64,000 bases of DNA, from the NCBI RefSeq assembly GCF_020911945.1, contig NZ_CP087135.1, forward strand, positions 3,445,501 through 3,509,500. The letters are read 5' to 3'. The notes under the pieces are model-generated. The model saw only the letters and a list, made by a program, of their open reading frames with translations, made no database searches and was not told the origin of the DNA. Of this stretch, positions 8,513 to 17,606 are shown piece by piece. The stretch comes from Flavobacterium galactosidilyticum (GTDB lineage Bacteria > Bacteroidota > Bacteroidia > Flavobacteriales > Flavobacteriaceae). Numbering within the stretch: position 1 is the first letter of the stretch; each line of letters starts with the position of its first letter. Both the position numbers and the translations under genes were made by a program.

Positions 8513-10921
8513 ATGAAAATCAAACTAACATTAATGTGCTTTATCGCAACACTATTTTCGTTGCAAGCACAAACTGCGGTCAAAACGAACCTTCTGGAGA
8601 ACACAGGAACTATTTCAGGAAAGGTAATTGACAAAAAAACAAGCGAACCTTTACCGTATGTAAATATTGTTGTAAAAGAAAACAACAAAGTGGTTACTGG
8701 CGGAATAACATCTGATAAAGGGACTTTTCAAATAAAAAACTTAGCACTAAAAAACTATGTTATAGAGATTCAGTTCATTGGTTATAAGACGATTACAAAA
8801 TCAGCAAAACTGACTGAAAACAGCAGCATTAACTTAAATACAATTGCTATTGAAGAAGATGCTATCCAATTAAAAGGGGTTGACATCGTGAGCGAACGCT
8901 CTACAATAGAACAAAAAATCGACAGAAAAGTAATCAATGTTGGTAAAGATCTGACTACCGCTGGCGCCACAGCATCAGAAATCATGAATAACATTCCATC
9001 GGTAAACGTTGATCAAGATGGAAAAATTTCATTGAGAGGTAATGAAAACGTACGTGTTCTAGTGGATGGCCGTCCAAGCAACATTGACGCAGCACAATTA
9101 TTGAAACAAATCCCTTCTACCTCTATTAAAAAAATTGAATTAATCACTAATCCAAGTGCTAAATACAATCCAGAAGGAATGTCTGGAATCATTAACATTG
9201 TTTTGAATAAAAATGCAAGTGATGGGTTCAATGCTAGCATCAATACAGGTTTAACTTTTGCGAAAACACCAAAGATTAGTAATTCACTTAATATGAATTA
9301 TAGAACTGGCAAGGTGAACTTTTTTGGAACTTACGGTAATAATTTTGGTAAAAAATTTAACGAAGGAAGTATTTTAAGATTAGACGATCAATCCAATCAA
9401 ATGTTTGACATCAAAAACAATGATAAATCCCATTTGTTCAAAATTGGAATGGACTATTTCATCAATGATAAAAATACGCTTTCTGTTTATACCAATCAAA
9501 ACAAACTTATTGGAGATGGAATAGTTGACGTAAGCATCCTGAATCCTGATGCTACAAAAAACTTACTGCAAAACTCAAAATACGACGGAAAAAATAATGA
9601 CGGAACTTACAATTTAGCATTCAAACATTTAACAAAAAAAGAGGGAGAAACTTTGGATTTAGAAATAAACCAAAGCATTTATTCGGGAAATCAGGATGCT
9701 AATTTTCGTACTACTTTCAACAATTCAAGCATCCCAACTAGCGCTTATACTGACAACATTGGTGAAAAAAGAAAAAATTCTACGATCAATCTAGATTATG
9801 TAAATCCATTAAATGACAAAACTAAATTAGAGCTAGGTGCTGAAACTCGAATTGTAAGAACCGAGAATAACTATGTTACCAATAACAGTTCGTTATCAAA
9901 TTCTATCTACAATTATGATTTAGACATCTATTCAGCATACGTTACTTTTGGACAAAAATTTAAAAAAATTGGTTATCAATTGGGTAGCCGTTTTGAAAGC
10001 TACAAAGTAAATGCCTCTTTAAACGGAGCAACGGCATACAAAGATGATTATATTACTCTATACCCTTCGGCATCTATCACCTATTCTCTAAGCGAAAAAG
10101 ATCAGTTTCAAATGAGTTATAGTCGCCGAGTAGACAGACCTAGTTTATCACAAACTAAACCTATCAGAGAATTCAGTACTCCTAGAGTAACCTCAATAGG
10201 TAATCCGGAATTAGAACCTCAATTTACTAATTCTGTAGAGATTAATTACACTAAAACTATCGAAAAAGGGTCTATAACTACAGGAGTTTTTGTGAGATCA
10301 ATAAATAACGAAATCAATAGAATTCTATATCCAGATCCACAAAATCAAGACAGACAAATTATGAGTTATGGTAATTTTAGTGACAACACCTCTTATGGCT
10401 TTGAAGCTTCATTGAATTATAAAATTAACAGCTGGTGGGATATTCAACCCGCGATAGATTTTTCGAGCATCAAACAAAAAGGATTAGTTTCAGTATTAAA
10501 CTCAACAACCTATATGTACAGTTTTGCCAACAAAGAAGTAAATGCTTCAGCATTTAATGCCCGTTTCAACAGTAATTTTAAAGCTACTAAAAGTTTACGA
10601 TTCTTATTATTTGGATTCTATAGATCAGGAGTTGATGGCGTTCAATTTAACGGAAAAGAAATGTATAAAATTGATGCCGGAGGGCGCTATTCATTCCTAA
10701 AAAACAAAGCGACTTTAAGTGTTCGTTTCAACGATATTTTCGATACGATGAAGGCTGGATTTTATGGAGATAATCCGTATCCTCAAGTAGGTCAATTTAC
10801 TTGGGAAAGCCAATCGGTGTATGTTGGCTTCAATTATATGTTTGGTGCAGGCAAAAACAAAAGTTTACAGCGTAAACAAAGAGACAGTAACACTAAAGAA
10901 AGTGGCGGAGGATTATTCTAA
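8513..10921 (+). CDS. TonB-dependent receptor, outer membrane beta-barrel family (CarboxypepD_reg-like)
   Basis: The 802-residue protein has a signal peptide (about 1-20, ending SLQAQ), a carboxypeptidase regulatory-like beta sandwich (about 30-115, with GTISGKVIDKKTSEPLPYVNIVV), a plug with the VDGRPS...IELITNPSAKYNPEGMSGIINIVLNK signature, and a large barrel. This is the OMP_b-brl_3 group rather than SusC, and no SusD partner adjoins it. The ligand is unknown; peptides, siderophores or metals are all possible for this group. It is convergent with the GH16 gene of PUL 1. Confidence 0.88.
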   Translation: MKIKLTLMCFIATLFSLQAQTAVKTNLLENTGTISGKVIDKKTSEPLPYVNIVVKENNKVVTGGITSDKGTFQIKNLALKNYVIEIQFIGYKTITKSAKLTENSSINLNTIAIEEDAIQLKGVDIVSERSTIEQKIDRKVINVGKDLTTAGATASEIMNNIPSVNVDQDGKISLRGNENVRVLVDGRPSNIDAAQLLKQIPSTSIKKIELITNPSAKYNPEGMSGIINIVLNKNASDGFNASINTGLTFAKTPKISNSLNMNYRTGKVNFFGTYGNNFGKKFNEGSILRLDDQSNQMFDIKNNDKSHLFKIGMDYFINDKNTLSVYTNQNKLIGDGIVDVSILNPDATKNLLQNSKYDGKNNDGTYNLAFKHLTKKEGETLDLEINQSIYSGNQDANFRTTFNNSSIPTSAYTDNIGEKRKNSTINLDYVNPLNDKTKLELGAETRIVRTENNYVTNNSSLSNSIYNYDLDIYSAYVTFGQKFKKIGYQLGSRFESYKVNASLNGATAYKDDYITLYPSASITYSLSEKDQFQMSYSRRVDRPSLSQTKPIREFSTPRVTSIGNPELEPQFTNSVEINYTKTIEKGSITTGVFVRSINNEINRILYPDPQNQDRQIMSYGNFSDNTSYGFEASLNYKINSWWDIQPAIDFSSIKQKGLVSVLNSTTYMYSFANKEVNASAFNARFNSNFKATKSLRFLLFGFYRSGVDGVQFNGKEMYKIDAGGRYSFLKNKATLSVRFNDIFDTMKAGFYGDNPYPQVGQFTWESQSVYVGFNYMFGAGKNKSLQRKQRDSNTKESGGGLF

Positions 10922-10962
10922 AAAAAAATGTAGAGAATTAGTTTTTAATAGTTTTGTTACCC

Positions 10963-10998
10963 AAAAAAAACCCAGAGTATGCCAACTCTGGGTTTTTT
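10963..10998. terminator. Bidirectional terminator between TonB receptor and GH16 gene
   Basis: CCCAGAGT (10971-10978) pairs with ACTCTGGG (10985-10992) across ATGCCA. It is flanked by A8 on the left and T6 on the right, so it works for both converging genes. Confidence 0.9.
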
Positions 10999-11008
10999 GA
11001 TAAATTTA

Positions 11009-11839
11009 TTATTGCTCTTCCCAAATTCTAACATAATCAACTGCCATTTCGTAAGGGAAATTAGCTGTAGAAGTTACATTTCCTGGCCAGAAATATTTTC
11101 CTGATTGTCCTTTATCTGCACAAGCATAATTAAGAATAAGATAGAAATCTGTTTCAAATGGCCATTTATCTTTTTTATTGCCCGTAGCTTCATAGGTACT
11201 AATTAGCTTATTATTCACATAGAACTCAATACGATTAGGTGTTTTTATTATCCCAAAAGTATTATAATCGGATGCGTTAATTACAGGTTTACTATCTGTT
11301 GAAATTGGATTTGAATTTCCGTCCACTTGATGCACTACCTGATGTACGAATGAATCGTTATTTAGCCGTTCCATTATATCAATTTCTCCACCTTGAGGCC
11401 AACCACTATATACTGGATTCTGTGGCATTAACCATATTGCAGGCCAACCACCTACTCCTGAGCTTGTAAACTTTGCTCTCACCTCTAATTTACCGTATTT
11501 AAAACTCAGCTTATTCAATGTTTGTATTGCCCCTGTTTCCGGTAGATCAGTATTAGAATTCCATCTCGCTCTTAAATACAAATTTCCCTCTTTTACTTCG
11601 GCCAATGAAGCGTCATTAGGAACTACATAATAATTCCATGCTGATTTCCACGACTGCGTTTGATAGCTAGTCCAATATTTTTTATTGTATTCACTACCAT
11701 CAAATTCATCAGCATATACCAATTTCCATGATTTTGCGACCGGTTTGATTATTATGGGCTCTTGTACAGTTTCTTGAGCAGTACAACAGGCGAAAAGCGC
11801 AACAATACATGCATAACTTATATTTTTTATATAACACAT
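11009..11839 (-). CDS. GH16 family glycoside hydrolase, lipoprotein (PUL 1)
   Basis: GH16 enzymes cut beta-1,3/1,4-glucans or galactans. The catalytic signature EIDIME is present (GGEIDIMERLNN), with the preceding AIWLMP strand. The start at 11839 gives 276 residues with a lipoprotein signal ending LFAC-C, so surface anchoring is likely. A longer reading from 11884 would start inside the right arm and T run of a terminator-like hairpin, so it is less likely. The gene is last in the sigma/FecR/SusC/SusD unit and is its only enzyme. Laminarin-type beta-glucan is the simplest substrate guess. Confidence 0.87.
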   Translation of the reverse strand: MCYIKNISYACIVALFACCTAQETVQEPIIIKPVAKSWKLVYADEFDGSEYNKKYWTSYQTQSWKSAWNYYVVPNDASLAEVKEGNLYLRARWNSNTDLPETGAIQTLNKLSFKYGKLEVRAKFTSSGVGGWPAIWLMPQNPVYSGWPQGGEIDIMERLNNDSFVHQVVHQVDGNSNPISTDSKPVINASDYNTFGIIKTPNRIEFYVNNKLISTYEATGNKKDKWPFETDFYLILNYACADKGQSGKYFWPGNVTSTANFPYEMAVDYVRIWEEQ

Positions 11840-11870
11840 AGCTCTAATATTATTTTTACTAATAGATTTA

Positions 11871-11942
11871 AAAAAAAAATGCATTTCCTATGCTACAATA
11901 TGGATTAAAAAATAACCACATCACTAACAAAGGGAAATGCAT
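11871..11942 (-). terminator. Terminator or attenuator between susD and GH16
   Basis: On the minus strand ATGCATTTCC (11942-11933) pairs perfectly with GGAAATGCAT (11888-11879) and is followed by nine T. The loop is long (44 nt). It lies between two genes of the same locus and suggests partial termination. Confidence 0.6.
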
Positions 11943-11968
11943 AATTTATTTTTATGAACTTAAGTTTT

Positions 11969-13969
11969 TTACCAACCTGGGTTTTGCACTAATTTTTTAC
12001 TATTTTGCATTTCTGACATTTGTATTGGGTATAAATACATAGATCTTTCAAATATTCTAGCGTTAGGATCACTATTTCTAATTTGAAAAAATGACAAATC
12101 GTTTGCCTCACCATCCATATTCATTCCAGTAAAAAAACCGCCTTGTCTACCTTCAACTTTATCGGCGATCATCCAACGGCGAACGTCAAAATAACGTTGA
12201 CCTTCAGTGAATAACTCAACTCGTCGTTCTGCGACAATAGCATTTCTAATTGCATTTTTATTTCCAATCACCCCTGTTTTCGCACCACTATTTTCCATAG
12301 CTACATAACCCGGAATACCTGCTCTATTTCTAACTAAATCAAGATACTTAACGATATCAGGACTACTTGGATCAATTTCATTTAATACCTCGGCGTACAA
12401 TAAATAGAAATCAGCTAGACGAAAAATTATAGATGGCCTATACACACTTCTAATACCCGAACCAACAGTTGGATGTATTGTTCTGTTAGAATTTTTATAA
12501 CATAAATAACCTGTTTTTGGAAAACCTCCCAACCTATTATCATTATTTGCTATTCCTCCATATCCTGGTAATGGTGAAGGAGCTTTAGACGAAGGTACGT
12601 CTCTTGCAAATAAAACTTTGGTTACTTTTGAGGTAGCTGGAGTTGTTCCTTGTAATGCAGGATTAGAAACTACATCATGCCAGCTTTTACCGTGATAAGT
12701 TACAGCTGCATAAAAACGGGGCTCACGATTAGCATATGCTTTTAAAACATTGCTATCAGTCATATATACTGTAGATCCGCTTTTAACAAATCTAGTGGCA
12801 GGATTCAATACATTTGCAAAACCCGTTGCTTCATAAGTAGAGCCTGCATCAGTTGTCGCTAATCCATTCTTCATAAAAAAGGCATCAACCATTTGTTGTG
12901 TCACACCAAGTGTAGATCCAGTTCCTCCTCCTGCAGTAGTTGTTATATCTCTAGGCGTTTGAGCAGCTTCCACCGTCGACCAACTTTGCGCAGGATTTGC
13001 CCATATTATTTCCTTATTATAGCGTTGAAATAATTCATATATATTAAGGTTTGGGTCATTAGATGCACTTCTATATAGTTCGTAATTTCCTTGTTCTGCA
13101 TAGTCTAAAAAATTTTTTAATGCATCCCTAGCCTTTACCCATTTGTTCGCATCGTAATTAGGAAATAATTTTTTCCCATCAAGGTTTGTTAACGCTAACC
13201 CTTCACTGAAACCACCATTTAACAAAGGAGATGCTGTTAAAACTAATAGTTTTGCTCTTAGTGCTAACGCAACTCCTATTGTTGGAACCGCCAAACGATC
13301 TTCTTGAAAACCACTTGGATAAGCATTTGAAATTCTAGTTGGATTAAGATCGTTAATAGCTATAGCTAAATCTTTTTCGATAGCAGCTATTACTTCATCA
13401 ACTGAATTTCTTTCAAAATCAGAATGTGCATCTGATGGATCTGCGATTTGATCTAATACTGGAATAGGACCATATTGTTCCAAAAGCAGATAGTAGGAGT
13501 ACGCCCTAAAAAAATGACATTCTGCTTTAAGAGATTTTATTTCTGCTTCATCTACAAAATCAGGATCTCCTTGTTTACCGATAACTTGAGCCCCATTAAT
13601 ATAAATACTTGCTGTTCTTATTGTTTTGTAAAGAGTTTGCCAACGATGTGAGGATGCTGTAAAAGAATTATATCCCAATGTGCCAATATTCTGTAGAGTA
13701 CCAATGGCATTATTAGATAATTCATCACTCATAGATGCCCAAGGATTATCTAAACCTCCTGCAGATGCAGATGCATAATTAGAGTAATTAGGCATTGCAA
13801 GGTAGATTGTTCTTTGAAATCTTCGTGATTGTCCAGGATCTCTTAGTATATAATCTTTTGAATCTGAGGCTGAAAAATCATCTTCAACACTCAAATAATC
13901 AGTGCAAGAATTTAAGCCTACAATAGCGCATAATATGAAAACTAAATTTAAGATTGTATATTTTTTCAT
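11969..13969 (-). CDS. SusD/RagB-family nutrient-binding outer membrane lipoprotein (PUL 1)
   Basis: SusD-like proteins form the lid of a SusC transporter and bind glycans at the cell surface. The 666-residue protein has a lipobox at LNSC (Cys22). The family features are a TPR-rich N-terminal half (KAECHFFRAYSYYLLLEQYGPIPV) and a C-terminal region with VRNRAGIPGY, ERRVELFTEGQRYFDVRRW and a LYPI ending. It starts 19 nt after the split susC and so is its partner. Confidence 0.93.
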   Translation of the reverse strand: MKKYTILNLVFILCAIVGLNSCTDYLSVEDDFSASDSKDYILRDPGQSRRFQRTIYLAMPNYSNYASASAGGLDNPWASMSDELSNNAIGTLQNIGTLGYNSFTASSHRWQTLYKTIRTASIYINGAQVIGKQGDPDFVDEAEIKSLKAECHFFRAYSYYLLLEQYGPIPVLDQIADPSDAHSDFERNSVDEVIAAIEKDLAIAINDLNPTRISNAYPSGFQEDRLAVPTIGVALALRAKLLVLTASPLLNGGFSEGLALTNLDGKKLFPNYDANKWVKARDALKNFLDYAEQGNYELYRSASNDPNLNIYELFQRYNKEIIWANPAQSWSTVEAAQTPRDITTTAGGGTGSTLGVTQQMVDAFFMKNGLATTDAGSTYEATGFANVLNPATRFVKSGSTVYMTDSNVLKAYANREPRFYAAVTYHGKSWHDVVSNPALQGTTPATSKVTKVLFARDVPSSKAPSPLPGYGGIANNDNRLGGFPKTGYLCYKNSNRTIHPTVGSGIRSVYRPSIIFRLADFYLLYAEVLNEIDPSSPDIVKYLDLVRNRAGIPGYVAMENSGAKTGVIGNKNAIRNAIVAERRVELFTEGQRYFDVRRWMIADKVEGRQGGFFTGMNMDGEANDLSFFQIRNSDPNARIFERSMYLYPIQMSEMQNSKKLVQNPGW

Positions 13970-13988
13970 GTGATTTTGATTGTATTAA

Positions 13989-16187
13989 TTAAAATGATAC
14001 GTCTATTCCAATATCTATTGATCTTTGAATCGGATATCGTCCTCCGCCTGCGGAACCCCCTTGCTCTGGATCCCAATATTTTATTTTATCCCAAATTGCT
14101 AAGTTGGTACCTAATACATATACTCTAACTTTGCTAAACCCTACTCGTTCTAATTGCTTTTTATTAAAATTAAATCCAACTTCTGCATTTTTTAATCTTA
14201 AAAAACCTGCATCTCTTAAAAACCAAGAACTTCTTCTATTGTCGCTTTGATTTGTATTGTTTATCTGCAAACGAGGAAGTAAGGCATTTGGATTTGGATT
14301 TTCTTCAGACCATCTATCCAATGAAAAGCCTTTTGTTGAAGTTGCCAATGGATTAGAACCTACAAATGGAATCATAAAACCAGGATCTAAATATGCAGTT
14401 GTATTAGCCACTCCTTGAAAGAAAGTACTTGCATAAAAACCTTTATATTCAACATTTATTCCAAATCCATAAATAATTTGAGGAATTGAAGTTTTAGCAC
14501 CATCTACATGTTTTGTCCAGTCAAATCCATCAATAACACCGTCATTATTTAAATCTGCATATTTAATATTTCCAGGCGCTACATTCCCTAATTTAGATGT
14601 TGGAAAGCCTTCTTTTAAATTGTAGGTTTTCGTTCCTGTAGTAGGATTAACTATTATATCAAAGTCATCATGAGTATAAAGTCTCTCATCAACCCATCCA
14701 TCAATTGTACCTATGCTAGTTCCTGTAGTATTTTGATACCACTCCGCTCTTGGAACTTCATCCATTTCAATTATTTTATTTTTCGCAAAAGTGAATGTTC
14801 CTGTTCCCCCTATGCTAAAATCATTAATTTTTTTGTTTAAATTTAAACTTGCATCTATACCATGATTCGAAACTTTTCCGAAATTCTCAAAAGGAGCTTG
14901 CTGTAATCCAGCGACCTGACTAACAGTATTTCTTGCTAATAAAATATCATGTCTAAGGTTGTCAAAATAATCAATGGTAAAGTTTAATGAATTGTGCCAA
15001 GCAGTTAGATCTATTCCTATATTCTTTTTATCTTCCACTTCCCAATGAATATTAGGATTATAAGCCTGCTTTTCAAAAATTAGGTTCCCGGATGAATTAA
15101 TTCCGCCCGATGAGCTCATCCCTAAATTAAGAGTACTACCTGTCCAGTTTAAATTTTCTTTGTACGGAAATCTAGTGTTTGAAACTTGATCATTACCAGT
15201 TTTACCATAAGAAACTCGTAATTTCAGTTTATTAATTCCAACAGATTGTATTAAATCACCAATTTTATACTCGTTGGTCAACATATAACCTAATCCAAAG
15301 GCTGGAAAGAAACCAAAGCGATTCTCAGGCGCAAAATTTTCACTACCAGTAAAACCAAAACTAGCATCCGTAAAATATTTATTCCCATATGCATAGCTAA
15401 TTCTACCTACTGCACTTTGCTTCTTATAAGGATAAGCAACATTTTGTAATTGAGATTCTTTTTGTGATAATAAAAATAAACTCGAAATATCATGATCTGA
15501 GCCTATTTTTGTTGCATAGGCTAGCGATGTTTCCATATATATTTTTTTATTTCCACCAGCAAATCCACCGCCAGTCGCTTCTGTTGCAGTAGCCGCACCG
15601 TTAATAACTTTTCTTAATATTAAATTTCCTTCTGCATCTCTAGAATCTGCATAATATTCACTTGGATTTCGTACTTTAGAAACATTTGAATTGAAATCAG
15701 AATCAAAAGCAGTTCTGAATTTCCATACTAAACCTGGAACAGGTTTAAACCTTTGTTCTATCCCGATATTAGTTTGCAAGTTAACTCTGTACTCTTTAGT
15801 ATAACCTCTTAGATTTAACAACGTATATGGATTAGTAAAACTACTTGAATTATTAAATCTTGCTGGATACCCATTTGAATAGATCATTGGAACTAAATGT
15901 GGAGCAGAGCGCATCATTGCATCAAAAATTGTACCTGTACCTGTCCCAGGATAGTTAGTGGTAAGATATTGAGTTGAAACATCTACATTTAACTTAGTTG
16001 TTTCAGATACGTCCATATCAATATTCGATCTAAGGTTAAATCGTTTTAAACCAATATTTGTATCATACTTTATATTTTTATTAAACTCAGTAAAATCAAT
16101 TGGGTTTGATTTAAATGCACCTTCTTCGTTAAAGTACGAGGTGCTTACAAAAAAACGCATCTTATCTCCACCTCCTCTAAAAGTCAA
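13989..16187 (-). CDS. SusC/RagA TonB-linked transporter, C-terminal part of a frameshifted gene
   Basis: This frame holds the rest of the plug edge and the whole beta barrel (about 732 residues, ending RSIDIGIDVSF). The nominal start is a TTG, but the frame is open back to an A9 run at 16211-16219. Reading across that run with one base fewer gives DLLKKTALNSKYSLTF, then RGGGDKMRFF, the normal SusC course. It is therefore the distal part of the gene whose proximal part ends at 16177, not an independent gene. The intact protein would be about 1,150 residues, a normal STN-type SusC. Confidence 0.85.
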   Translation of the reverse strand: MTFRGGGDKMRFFVSTSYFNEEGAFKSNPIDFTEFNKNIKYDTNIGLKRFNLRSNIDMDVSETTKLNVDVSTQYLTTNYPGTGTGTIFDAMMRSAPHLVPMIYSNGYPARFNNSSSFTNPYTLLNLRGYTKEYRVNLQTNIGIEQRFKPVPGLVWKFRTAFDSDFNSNVSKVRNPSEYYADSRDAEGNLILRKVINGAATATEATGGGFAGGNKKIYMETSLAYATKIGSDHDISSLFLLSQKESQLQNVAYPYKKQSAVGRISYAYGNKYFTDASFGFTGSENFAPENRFGFFPAFGLGYMLTNEYKIGDLIQSVGINKLKLRVSYGKTGNDQVSNTRFPYKENLNWTGSTLNLGMSSSGGINSSGNLIFEKQAYNPNIHWEVEDKKNIGIDLTAWHNSLNFTIDYFDNLRHDILLARNTVSQVAGLQQAPFENFGKVSNHGIDASLNLNKKINDFSIGGTGTFTFAKNKIIEMDEVPRAEWYQNTTGTSIGTIDGWVDERLYTHDDFDIIVNPTTGTKTYNLKEGFPTSKLGNVAPGNIKYADLNNDGVIDGFDWTKHVDGAKTSIPQIIYGFGINVEYKGFYASTFFQGVANTTAYLDPGFMIPFVGSNPLATSTKGFSLDRWSEENPNPNALLPRLQINNTNQSDNRRSSWFLRDAGFLRLKNAEVGFNFNKKQLERVGFSKVRVYVLGTNLAIWDKIKYWDPEQGGSAGGGRYPIQRSIDIGIDVSF

Positions 16188-17460
16188 GGAATACTTTGAA
16201 TTTAAAGCTGTTTTTTTTTAATAAATCCATCCAGTTTACATTTGGATATAAATCAGGGTCTACTCCGCTTTCATATAATGCAATTTGTTCGTCAGTTTTA
16301 TAAGGATTAAAAGAGGCCATATCAGGATTCCCTTCTGTATTCCACTTTGCTTCATTATACAATCTTAAATAATCACCTGAACCCAAAAACGGCATCACTC
16401 TAGTAGGACTATTATAAGTATGATCAACTCTAAAGTCAATCGCTGTTTTTTGTTTTAGACCTCTTTTTGAAGTAATAAGAATAACACCATTGGCTCCTTC
16501 AGATCCATATACAGCAGTTGCAGAAGCATCTTTCAATATCGTAAATGTCTCTATTTCTTCAGGGCTAATATCTGACATATTACGAGGTACGCCATCCACA
16601 AGAATCAATGCACCCGTACCCCCAGCAAAAGAACTAATACCTCTAATATAAATTTCAGCATTGTCATAACCTGGCTCACCACTTCTTTGAATAGCAAAAA
16701 GACCTGCAACTCGACCTGCCAATGAATTATTTAAGCTTCGTCCTGGTAATTTTAACTCTTCTCCTTTTATGGAAGACACCGCACTTACAACTTGAGCACT
16801 TCTCTGTTTACCATAACCTACTACAACTACATCATCTAATTGTTCGTCTGATCCTTTTAAGATAACAGTAATTGGAGTACTGCTTACAGCCACTTCTTGA
16901 GTTGCCATTCCAATAAACGAAAAAATAAGTCTCGATGATTTTGCAGGTACTTCAATAGTAAAGGTTCCGTCTTCTTTAGTAACTGTTGCTATCGTACTTC
17001 CCTTAACACTTACAGTAACTCCAGCTAAAGGAAAACCAGTTTCATCCACAACTTTTCCGGTAACTATTTGTTGTACAGCTGATCCCGAAATTTTTACTGG
17101 TTTAGAATTAACTGTTACAGTATTATTCGAAATATAGAAGTTAAGATTTGTGTTGTCTAAACACTGATGCAATAAAGCACTAACGGTAGCGTTCTTAACA
17201 TTTACACTCACATTACCAACTTGTTTTAGCAATGCGTCTTTTATAAAAAAATCATAACCTGTTTGTTTGTTAATCTCCTCAAATACTTTTTTCAATGGAA
17301 TACTTTTTGAAGATAGAGTTACTGTTTGTGAAAAAACAGCTGCACTTACCTGAAAACAAGCAACAAAAAGCAGAACAACACTTAATTTCATAATTAGTAA
17401 TGTTTTGGAATAGTCCCTACTATTATTTCTAGGTGGGTACTTTTTAAATAAATAATTCAT
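16177..17460 (-). CDS. SusC/RagA TonB-linked transporter with STN domain, N-terminal part of a frameshifted gene
   Basis: The 427-residue product has a signal peptide (cleavage near residue 45), an STN domain (about 50-120, KKVFEEINKQTGYDFF) that contacts an anti-sigma factor, a carboxypeptidase-like domain (about 130-205), a TonB box (DDVVVVGYG), and most of the plug (RGISSFAGG, LVDGVPRNM, SATAVYGSEGANGVILITSKRG). It shifts frame after MDLLKK and stops at 16177. The STN domain fits the FecR gene just upstream: the transporter would both import a glycan and signal its presence. Confidence 0.87.
   Translation of the reverse strand: MNYLFKKYPPRNNSRDYSKTLLIMKLSVVLLFVACFQVSAAVFSQTVTLSSKSIPLKKVFEEINKQTGYDFFIKDALLKQVGNVSVNVKNATVSALLHQCLDNTNLNFYISNNTVTVNSKPVKISGSAVQQIVTGKVVDETGFPLAGVTVSVKGSTIATVTKEDGTFTIEVPAKSSRLIFSFIGMATQEVAVSSTPITVILKGSDEQLDDVVVVGYGKQRSAQVVSAVSSIKGEELKLPGRSLNNSLAGRVAGLFAIQRSGEPGYDNAEIYIRGISSFAGGTGALILVDGVPRNMSDISPEEIETFTILKDASATAVYGSEGANGVILITSKRGLKQKTAIDFRVDHTYNSPTRVMPFLGSGDYLRLYNEAKWNTEGNPDMASFNPYKTDEQIALYESGVDPDLYPNVNWMDLLKKNSFKFKVFLDF
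16211..16219 (-). other. A9 homopolymer at the susC frameshift
   Basis: Nine T on the plus strand (A9 on the coding strand). Eight would restore one continuous susC frame. This may be a sequencing or assembly slip, a true mutation, phase variation, or a site of transcript slippage. Confidence 0.85.
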
Positions 17461-17481
17461 AAATTTGGTTTGAATTTTGGT

Positions 17482-17509
17482 TAAACATAATAAATAACTT
17501 TTTTCGCAA
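17482..17509 (-). promoter_or_regulatory. Weak candidate promoter before the PUL 1 susC
   Basis: Minus-strand TTG (17507-17509), 17 nt and TATGTTTA (17482-17489), one base off TAnnTTTG. A stem-loop lies further upstream at 17540-17570 (TAGTG/CACTA core). The ECF sigma factor may use a different promoter here. Confidence 0.25.
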
Positions 17510-17606
17510 TTAGTTTTTTGACTTTGACCTTAAAATTTTAACCGTGTAGTGGTGCAAACACTATGCGGTTTTATTTTATTTCTAATTTTTTACATAGGCA
17601 TTGGTT

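Noticed and set aside
16177..16220. Programmed -1 ribosomal frameshift at A-AAA-AAC in susC
   Set aside because: A -1 slip there leads to a stop within a few codons; the downstream susC frame needs a +1 (or -2) change, so this mechanism does not restore the protein.
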